Below, in pieces: positions 56,030 to 64,000 of a stretch of DNA of 64,000 nucleotides; position 1 is the stretch's first letter, and the number at the start of each line of letters is the position of its first letter. The translations under genes and the position numbers were made by a program. The stretch covers positions 26,562,626 to 26,626,625 of the forward strand of contig NC_044922.1 of assembly GCF_003576645.1 (NCBI RefSeq). Reading direction: 5' to 3'. Origin of the DNA: Ipomoea triloba. Lineage: Eukaryota > Streptophyta > Magnoliopsida > Solanales > Convolvulaceae. Below the pieces are notes generated by a model. That model was given only the letters and a program-made list of their open reading frames with translations. It was not told the DNA's origin and did not search any database.

Positions 56030-57056
56030 TTAAGATGCATAATGAAGTTGGCTTTGTGGTTTACATTTTGAAGTGGGGTTCGCAACTAGCTTTAATGTGA
56101 AGTTCTTGACAATTTTTCAAGGTCTCCTTTATTAGAATATGGGCTATCATATTGTTGAATTTGAAAATGATCCGTTAATTTCCTTGCAAAAAAATATAAA
56201 GGTGGGGGTTTAGTAAGCCTTCATCAAGGATTGATTAATTAGTGCTATTTGGAAGTTGCTAGAGAGGAAGTGAGTTTGTCATCTAAAATATGTTCATCAT
56301 TAGTAAGCAAACATGTCTATAGATTGGATAGCAGCTTTGTTAAATTACTAGCTCGGTTTGGTTATATGTATGGTGTGCCGCATTAGGGGGTCTTCATGTG
56401 CTATTTTGACTTATAAAAGTGTTGTCTTTGTTGAGTATATAATATATAAATGTAAACTAGTGTTTTACCCGTGCGATGCACGGACAAAATTTATGTTACT
56501 ATAAATTTAAATAGAAAATTTGAAAAATATAAATATTTTAAAATGTACAATATAATAATATATTTGTAATTCCATATATTTGGTTAAGTATCTATTTTCA
56601 TAGCATATAAAATTTAAATTTAAATTTTGTATAATTAATATAGTCTCTAATTAATCATGTACACATTTAGATAAATTTATAGAAAAAACTTACATAATTA
56701 ATTTTATGATTCCAACAATATGAATAATAACTAAGAAAATTATATTTAAAAAAGATGCAAATTTTAATTTTTGTATTAGTAAAAAAATTTGAACGACCCA
56801 TGTTTAATTGTAATTATACAATTATTATTATAATTATTAACTTATTTATCATAATAATTATTAGTCAATTATATTAATATACATACAATCAATTTTTTAA
56901 TTACTGTAATAATTATTAGATAATTAAATTAATATTGTACAATTATACTTTAATACTTTAAATATAAATGTTATATATATATACGTATATATATATATAT
57001 ATATTATCCAGCCACTTCTGTTATTATATATATAACCTATACATTGTGGTCTGATA

Positions 57057-57578
57057 GAGTTTTTTGCATTTTTAGTCCTACGACTGTAGTGGCACTATTA
57101 GAATTAATTTCTAAATGATTAAATTTGCTACATATCTTTTTAGAAATTAATTAGTTTTAATTTTAATTAGTTTACCAAAATCAAAATGATTTTAGAGTCT
57201 AGTCTGACATGACTACATACTTTTTAGAAATGAATTAGTTTTTTTTTTTTCAAAAATGGATGGCGTGTTGAAGATGTCAATCAATGTTTTCTTGCTTGAA
57301 AGAGAAAATTTTTTTAAACATGTAAATGCCCATTTAACCATGCTTGAAAGGGGAAAAAAATTCGGCCAAAAAATGACAAAAAATATGCACAATTTTTTTC
57401 CGACGAAAAATTGACCGAAAAATTCGCCAGAATTTTTTTCCGGCGAAAAAAAACTACCGGAAGGACCATTTTTGCAAAAGAAACAATAGTCGTAGACTGA
57501 AATTACAAAGTTTAAAAGTCGTGAATCAATTCTAATAGTGTCACTATAGTCGTGGGACTAAAAATACAAAAAACTCTG
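57057..57578. mobile_element. MULE-type MITE with long inverted ends
   Basis: A 9-bp direct repeat, GGTCTGATA (57048-57056 and 57579-57587), flanks inverted ends of about 50 bp beginning GAGTTTTTTGCATTTTTAG and, from the right, AGAGTTTTTTGTATTTTTAG. Both continue with TCC(T/C)ACGACT and CACTATTAGAATT. A 9-bp target repeat and long ends are typical of Mutator-like MITEs. The interior has repeated CCGGCGAAAAA/CCGACGAAAAA words and no coding frame. Confidence 0.7.
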
Positions 57579-57719
57579 GGTCTGATATAACCAAACTCTT
57601 GGTAGCTCGCAATTACTTGCGCACTTAAATCAGTTCCATAGTGACATAGTGTACGTTCATCTACTTTAGTGCCAAACTATATAAATAATTTATCGCCACT
57701 CCAAGAACAATGCAGCTAA

Positions 57720-58680
57720 CTACTTAATCAAATCATTCAATTCAATATAATATATTTCATATTTTTTTAAATCCAAATAAAACATAATAGTCGGTATTAA
57801 TGTATCAATGATATATAATTTTAAAAAAAAATAATAAACCAAAATTTAAAAGATTACAGGTTTTTTTTTTTGTTACAATATAATGAAAAAACCTTTATAT
57901 GAGGCAAACACTTTATGTTCAAATGAGTTTATTGATAAATTTTGATTGCCAATGTAAGACTTCTACATTTGTTTAATTAATTGTCTAAAAAATGGTCTCG
58001 CGAGATTTTATAATCTATTATTCAATTTTCAAGTTGATTTTTAAAACCGATTGTATCGTACTGTTGAGAGTTTAATTTTTGTTCAAATGTTGAGAACCAC
58101 ATCACTTTTAGTCTTTTACCCTCCTAAGGTATGCCAACGTCCATGGTGGACGTGTTTGTTTATTTTAATGATGAATGACTAAAGCTTGTGTAGAGTGAGA
58201 TCTATTAATTCATAATAACCAATAAACCAGTAACTTTATCCCATTTCTTCAATAAGAGATTCAAATATAGAGATTTCAACAAATTCGTTGGGATGTGATT
58301 AGCATGGCATAGTAAATTCTCTCAAAAACTGCCAAAGCAAAGTACAACCTGATCATACACAATGTCAACACAAGCAAAATATACTACAAAGAATGCAACA
58401 TTGTGTGGAAACACAATCTTGAAGTGTACAAAGAATGCAACATTGTGTGGAAACACAATCTTGAAGTGCTAAGCTAAGAATATTCTAAAAACAAACACAA
58501 TCTTGAAGTGCTAAGCTAAGAATATTCTAAAAACACACCACACAACATAATATATCAAATCATTCAATATAATATATTTCACATTTTTTTAATCCAAATA
58601 AAGCATAATACTGCGTATTAATGTATCAATAATATACAAAATTAAAAAAAAAAAACAAAACAAAACAAATAAACCAATCA
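57720..58680. repeat. Dispersed and tandem local duplications
   Basis: A segment of about 110 bp at 57738-57840 recurs at 58561-58670 (TATAATATATTTCA, ATCCAAATAAA, ATTAATGTATCAAT). Near 58386-58532, ACAAAGAATGCAACATTGTG and CACAATCTTGAAGTGCTAAG units are each present twice. No gene. Confidence 0.6.
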
Positions 58681-60029
58681 AAAAACAATAGTGATTAGCG
58701 CCAAATAATAAATCATAATAATAAGAATTAGTAAAACAACCGTGGTTAGCCGTGAAACAAAAAATAAATTAAGCAAATATAAATAAACAACATAAACAAA
58801 TTTAAATAAACAAATATAAACAATATAAACAAAAAACTTCCAATATACCTCCACATCTTCGAGCACAGATTCTAAGGTTGCTACTCGATTGTTTTTTATT
58901 TCGTAAAGACGAATCAGTTGTACTTTTATTGCTCACACAGTACTGTAGGCATTTATCTTATTTAGTAAAACAAAAATAGGGACCATTATATGTAGATTTT
59001 TTGTGTGTAATGAGGCTAAAGTGGTAAGATCGAATGGAAAATGTGAAATTTGTTACATGATTTATATAGTGGTACTGGAATAGTTTATTTGGAAAACTTT
59101 AAAAATATGCTAATTGATTAGAAGACATATGTATCAGAATAATTTGCAAGCAATTTGCCTTTTTTAATGTAATTTGCCTTTATATTAGCATTCAATTTGT
59201 CGTATTTTGTATGCAATTCACCTTTTTCAATTAGATCAATAGTTTTATTTCCCTTTTTTGTATGCAATAGATTTAGGATAAAGATTGAAATTATAGATGA
59301 CACAAGATTGAAAGAGAGACAATCAGCAAAGAGGACTATATATGCATATATATTCAGCATCAGACGATTTGGATTTGTTTATAAACTTCATTAACTTCCT
59401 TCATATGCATGTAACGTATGTCGTCTTATGATTTGCAGATTTTTGTTAACAAAAATACAATATGTATTTTTTTTATTATGTGGCTAAAATAGTGAGATAA
59501 ATCGGAAGATGTGGAATTGATAAGGTTATATAATTCTTTAAATGTATTTTATATAGTAGTATTGAAATTGATTAGATAAAAAGTATATTAGGAAAAATAT
59601 AAAAATCAACCAAATAAAAGGTGAAAAATTGGTTTAATAAGTAATATATGTATAGTAATTTGTGTAATTATTGAATTAATTACCATATATAATATCTGTA
59701 TATTAATTTGTCTAATTATTAATTTAATTAACAAAATAATTATTAGTCAATCATATTAAAATCTATTCAGTCAATTCCATAATTAGAAAAATAATAATTC
59801 CTTAATTACATTTAATTTATACAATTAATTTCTTAATTCCTTAATTAGAATGATAATAACAATAATAATTGCAATTAAAATTAATTAATTAATTGTGTGG
59901 ATTTTTTTTTAAATTTCTTTGCCATACAAGATTCCTTTGTATTAAAATCTATTCAATTAATTCCTTAATTAGCAACAATTCCTTAATTATGTTTAAATCT
60001 ATTCAATTAATTTCTTAATTTTAGAAAAT
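58681..60029. other. Intergenic, no gene seen
   Basis: Very AT-rich with ATTAATTAATT-type words. Open frames are compositional. Confidence 0.4.
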
Positions 60030-60179
60030 AGTAATATCTATATAGTAATATGTATCATTATTAGTTTAATTAGAATAATAATTATAATTATTTGTGTACT
60101 AATATGAAGTCTGAACCATAATTAGCTTTATTACAATTAATTTGTTAATTTGTCAATTATAATTGTAATTAGATTAATT

Positions 60180-60240
<61 letters not shown>

Positions 60241-60753
60241 ATAGTAGTATATGTATAGTAATATGTATAATTATTAACTTATTTAGAATAATAATCATTA
60301 TTATAATTACAGTTAATTACAATTAATTTAATAATTGTATGATTTTTNNNNNNNNNNNNNNNNNNNNNNNNNNNNNNNNNNNNNNNNNNNNNNNNNNNNN
60401 NNNNNNNNNNNNNNNNNNNNNNNNNNNNNNNNNNNNNNNNNNNNNNNNNNNNNNNNNNNNNNNNNNNNNNNNNNNNNNNNNNNNNNNNNNNNNNNNNNNN
60501 NNNNNNNNNTATATGTATAGTAATATGTATAATTATTAACTTATTTAGAATAATAATCATTATTATAATTACAGTTAATTACAATTAATTTAATAATTGT
60601 ATGATTTTTATCTATATAGTAATATGTATCATTATTAGTTTAATTAGAATAATAATTATAATTATTTGTGTACTAATATGAAGTCTGAACCATAATTAGC
60701 TTTATTACAATTAATTTGTTAATTTCTTAATTATAATTGTAATTAGATTAATT

Positions 60754-60806
<53 letters not shown>

Positions 60807-60920
60807 GTATGTATATAGTAATATATGTATAGTAATATGTATAATTATTAACTTATTTAGAATAATAATCATTATTATAATTACAGTTAATTACAATTAA
60901 TTTAATAATTGTATGATTTT
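60030..60920. repeat. Tandem duplication of a 300-430-bp AT-rich unit around an assembly gap
   Basis: The block AGTAATATGTATCATTATTAG, through (TA)n-(TATG)n, to ATTTAATAATTGTATGATTT occurs before and after 162 N (60348-60509). Its second half also appears directly after the gap. Either true tandem copies or an unresolved overlap would give this picture. Confidence 0.7.
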
Positions 60921-61189
60921 TTTTTAAAATTTATTTGCCAGGATTCAATCATTTTAAAATATATTCAATTAATTCTTTAATAAGCAAAATAATCATTTCT
61001 TAATTATATTTAAATCTATTCAATTAATTCGTTAAATTAGGAAAATAGTAATATAGGTATAGTAATATGTTCTAATAAATATAATTGTTAGTGTAGTAAT
61101 CTTAAGTCTGACAATTATGTTGTGATTCATCAAAATCGCTGAAATAGTTTTGTTTTCAATAACAATATTGTGTTGTTTTTCGTGCTGTT

Positions 61190-61690
61190 GAAGAATAGTT
61201 ATGGATTTGTGCGATCAGTACGTGTTGAGAAGATGAAGATTATTTTGAAGTTTAAAGCCATTTGCAAATGTAAAGGATGAAGATTGCATTGGAAAAGATG
61301 AATATTACTTGGCTATGATTTGTGCGATCAGTGCTGAGATGATGAAGATTGCTTTGAAGTTTAAAGCCATTTGCACATGTAAATGATGAAGATTCTATTG
61401 GAAAAGATGAATATTACTTGGAATGATTTGTGCAATCAGTGCTGAGATGATGAAGATTGCTTTGAAGTTCAATGTCATCTACAAATGGAGAAGATGAAGA
61501 TTGCACGGGATGAAGATTGCTTTGAAGTTCAATGCCATCTACAAATGGAGAAGATGAAGATTGCACGGGAGAAGATGAATACTCTTAGAGGGATTTGTGC
61601 GATCAGTGCTGAAAAGATGAATATTGTTTAGAAGTTCAAGGCCATCTGCAAATAGAGAAGATGAAGATTGATCTGGAGAAGAAAAATATT
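61190..61690. repeat. Tandem array of about 110-bp units
   Basis: Four diverged units contain GATTTGTGCGATCAGTGCTG, GATGAAGATTGCTTTGAAGT and AGCCATTTGCAAATG or ATGCCATCTACAAATG. A 62-bp subunit is directly doubled at about 61448-61570. Lies near the candidate Helitron 5' end. No continuous reading frame. Confidence 0.65.
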
Positions 61691-61949
61691 GCTTAGGAGG
61701 TGACTCATGAGAAATTAGAAAGGAGGAATTAAGATCCTAAACATAGTTAGATAGATGTATTTATAGGTGCAAATACTTGTAAAATGACATTTTTGTCCAA
61801 CGGTTAATATTACAAAAATAGTCCTAAGTTTTGGGGGGGAAACTTGGCTAGGCACTTCTATTATTATATAGATATAGATATAGATGTGTAATTCAACTAT
61901 TGGAAAGATGTTACGAAAATTCGGCATAACATTGAAAGACGCTGACAGG

Positions 61950-62527
61950 TAGGGGTGGGAGCTTAGTTAGGCCTAGCTTGAGGGGGACTGCTCAGGAACA
62001 GCTGGATCCGCAACTCCGCCGTTGTGCTCCATTCCTTTCTCCAATGGTTTACCTTCACTTTCACTTTATTGATTGAAATTCCGGCGCTTCAAGAAAATCT
62101 TGAAAGATGCTGACATCTAAGGGTGGGAGCCTAGTTAGGTCTTGCACATTTAGTAAAAAGGACAGGCTTGAACCAATTTCAAATGCCTATTAAACTAAAC
62201 AGGTAATGCCTAAATATACCAGACTCGGTCTTTAGGCCTACAGGCATGACCTATATATATATATATAGTGTATCTAATATATACTTTTACATTTACAATA
62301 TAACCCCAAGTATATATAATTGCCAAACTCTAATCCTCCACCTTCAAAATATCATTCTAAATTATGATTCAACTATAAACATTGCTTTTAATCCTGTTGC
62401 CAAACTCTAATCCTCCACCTTCAAAAAGCCTACATATAGACCCAGGCCGAGGCCTATTTAGATTTTCGTAACAGGCTCAGACCTAATTTTCTAAAACTCG
62501 GCTCGGCTCGACCCATTTCCACCCCTA
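61950..62527. mobile_element. hAT-type non-autonomous element
   Basis: The ends are TAGGGGTGGGAGC and, inward from the right, TAGGGGTGGAAATGGGTCG. The flanks CTGACAGG (61942-61949) and TTGACAGG (62528-62535) match at 7 of 8 bases, as an hAT target duplication should. The right part carries GGCTCGGCTCG and CAGGCTCAGACC words. The left end with its flank (TTGAAAGAYGCTGACA, then GGGTGGGAGCYTAGTTAGG) is repeated at about 62097-62135, suggesting nested or partial duplication. Confidence 0.65.
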
Positions 62528-62736
62528 TTGACAGGTGAATTAGTGTGATTAATTTTAATTATTTATACTCTGTAGATTGCATAAATATCAATAACCTGTG
62601 CTTAGGGTGTGTTGGGCAACACGTAAAATGGCTTCTGAAATTTTTTTTCCGAGTTTTTGGGGTTTGGAAACCTTCGAAAAATATTTTCCGTTGACCAAGG
62701 AAAATTAGTTAATTTACCCGGAAAACATTGCATGCG
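62528..62736. other. Short intergenic with MITE-like sequence
   Basis: Contains GGTGTGTTGGGCAACACG and TTTTCCGTTGACCAAGGAAAA, words typical of a foldback MITE. Ends not defined. Confidence 0.35.
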
Positions 62737-63393
62737 TTAGGGCACCCCTAGCATTGCGTGGCTTGAGTTTATCAGACCAAACGATTTTGCCAATGACGTA
62801 TTTGTATGCAGTTCAAACATAATTACTTCAAACCCTATCTTTTCAGCAAATATTTTCACTTCATACTGATTCAGAATAACACATCCTAAATTGTCGTTAT
62901 GACTAGTTAACACGAGACGCGACTTGGTGATCGTGTCAACGGGGGGGTGCTCTGGTATTCTCATATGTGGTAGCTAAGAATGTGTGGAAATCGAGAATGG
63001 TTTTAGAAGTGGGAATTAACTTTGGATCTATGATCATGAAACCGTGCGACATAAGACCAACAGTAACTCTAAGAAAACAATGTGTGATGTTTTCTTTGTC
63101 AAAATCTACAATCGCATATTTGTTAAAATTACGTAATGACCCATTGTACTTCACCACCCACCAATCCTGCAATTGGGAAATCACCAACACAAAATCTTGA
63201 TTTGGGAAGACAGAATTAACGATGATGAAGAGGGGAATGAACCTATCGTTGAAATCATGGAAGAAGTTTCTGGTGTACCCTCCCGCACTGAATACAAGCG
63301 CGGGAACAGCATGGTGAACGTCGCATGTTGGGCCTAATGGGCCTTTTGTGAGAGTGACTTCTTTTGATATTGGACATCGTGAAATTTTCAGTT
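62737..63393 (-). pseudogene. GT61 glycosyltransferase fragment
   Basis: The minus strand encodes the C-terminal half of a DUF563/GT61 enzyme, the Golgi family that adds arabinosyl or xylosyl groups to xylan. Recognisable stretches are CDVHHAVPALVFSAGGYTRN, FFHDFNDRFIPLF, LVISQLQDWWVVKYNG, THCFLRVTVGLMSHGF and, after a frameshift, AEKIGFEVIMFE and LINSSHAMLGV. The frame shifts at a run of seven G (62941-62947). It ends before the GVHGAG-type motif expected next. Upstream, family similarity ends within a few codons of R7. The N-terminal membrane anchor is absent, so it is a truncated pseudogene. Confidence 0.75.
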
Positions 63394-63597
63394 GTTATGC
63401 CATGGACCCGGGTCCACCTCGCAAGGTGGACCCGGATCCATGTTCACAATTTCATAACTCTATGTTCATAATTTCACAACACCATGTTCACAATTTCATA
63501 ACTTAATGTTCACAGTTTCATAACTTCATGTTCACAATTTCATAGCTCTACGTTCACAATTTCATAACTTTATGTGATAGTAATAATGTTAGCTCAC
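63394..63597 (+). repeat. R7: palindrome-headed element abutting the GT61 fragment
   Basis: Opens with GTTGTTATGCCATGGACC, then the palindromic CCCGGGTCCACC and AAGGTGGACCCGGATCC, and continues as an array of TTCACAATTTCATAACTCTA units of 17-23 bp. The head matches R2 closely. The right limit and any target repeat could not be placed. Confidence 0.6.
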
Positions 63598-63684
63598 TTG
63601 AGGAGGCGGACGCACAAGTGGAGGAGGCGTATGCACTTGAGGAGGCGCACACACAAATGGAGGAGGCGGACGCACTTGAGGATA
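63598..63684 (+). repeat. Short tandem array GGAGGCGGACGCAC
   Basis: About four units of 20-22 bp alternate CACTTGAGGAGGCG and CAAATGGAGGAGGCG, each with GACGCAC or a variant. Frames through it are repetitive and not genes. Confidence 0.7.
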
Positions 63685-63685
63685 G

Positions 63686-63830
63686 GGGTGAGCAAAAAAA
63701 CCGGACCGACCGAAAAACCGACGACCGAAAACCGAACCGACCGAATAAATCGGTTATTTCGGTTTTTCGGTCGGTTATCGATTTTTCAAGAGAAAACCGA
63801 AAACCGACCGAAAAACCGAAGATTAATCTA
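63686..63830. mobile_element. TAGGGGTG-ended element with CCGAAAACCGA repeats, partial
   Basis: Begins TAGGGGTGAGCAAAAAAACC, the same type of start as the elements at 14.3 and 61.9 kb, then degenerate ACCGACCGAAAAACCGA repeats that are inverted around 63755. The second end was not identified. Confidence 0.45.
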
Positions 63831-63901
63831 AAGAAAAAAATATATAACCTCATCCCATTTACATTTTACAAGTCCATAATATTTTTATAATCATATATAT
63901 A

Positions 63902-63912
63902 TAAATAAATAA

Positions 63913-64000
<88 letters not shown>
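63902..64000. repeat. (AAAT)n-(TA)n microsatellite at window end
   Basis: A few AAAT units pass into an uninterrupted (TA) run that reaches the end of the window. Confidence 0.95.

Larger units (their letters stand above)
56457..61884 (-). mobile_element. Possible non-autonomous Helitron
   Basis: The 3' end (minus strand) has the hairpin CCGTGCATCGCACGG, an 8-nt spacer and CTAG, followed by T, as Helitrons do. A candidate 5' end at 61884 reads TCTATATCTATATC, then ATATAATAATAGAAGTGCC, preceded by A. A related 5'-like segment (TATAATAACAGAAGTGGCTG, minus strand) lies at 57003-57035, so the true element may be only about 570 bp, with the rest a second copy or unrelated. No Rep/helicase frame is present. 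The interior is AT-rich, with tandem arrays and a gap. Confidence 0.45.

Noticed and set aside
63574..63890. Arg-rich frames at 63.6-63.9 kb
   Set aside because: They translate the GGAGGCG array and the CCGAAAA repeat element.

Overview
The window is nuclear DNA of a flowering plant, most likely a eudicot. Five intron-bearing or plant-specific genes are recognisable: mitochondrial processing peptidase beta, a C2H2/EAR repressor, WRKY57, SNAP33 and a CLE9/10-type peptide. They sit in AT-rich, transposon-filled intergenic DNA with long (TA)n tracts, four N gaps and several single-N joins. The species cannot be fixed from sequence alone.

Layout. 1-4 kb: a SINE with target-site repeats, a three-unit tandem array and one diverged member (R1) of an unusual palindrome-ended repeat family. 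4.15-9.19 kb, minus: MPPB, nine exons, apparently intact, with a Tourist-like MITE in its last intron and element R2 starting 98 bp upstream of its ATG. 9.3-16 kb: R2, R3, a SINE, a MITE and a 694-bp hAT-type element with a perfect 8-bp target repeat. 16.26-17.95 kb, plus: the C2H2 protein. 18-25 kb: SINE copies and MITEs. 25.67-27.61 kb, minus: WRKY57, three exons. 28-33.4 kb: microsatellites and a decayed hAT element holding R4. 33.45-41.4 kb, minus: an endogenous pararetrovirus (Caulimoviridae) with a reverse-transcriptase polyprotein, a viroplasmin/transactivator, an intergenic region with a TATA box, and a duplicated coat-protein zinc-knuckle segment around a gap. 42-49 kb: LINE tails, a CACTA end, MITEs, SINE pieces and R5. 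50.44-52.14 kb, plus: SNAP33, five coding exons. 53.94-54.29 kb, plus: the CLE gene. 55.5-64 kb: R6, a LINE tail, a possible 5.4-kb Helitron, a MULE-type MITE, another hAT-type element, a broken GT61 glycosyltransferase and R7.

The host genes are unrelated housekeeping, regulatory and signalling loci and form no pathway or cluster. The most unusual content is the repeat fraction. At least seven loci (R1-R7) share ends built from nested palindromes around a GTGTGGACC or related core, often with an AAACGACGTCGTTT palindrome. Each encloses a different short-unit AT-rich tandem array, and four are flanked by 10-11-bp direct repeats. They look like a non-autonomous transposon family whose interior is an expanding array. 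The second notable item is the pararetrovirus, whose long frames are almost free of stop codons. Most of its visible breaks coincide with assembly joins. Exon boundaries were placed by hand from GT/AG sites and reading frame.
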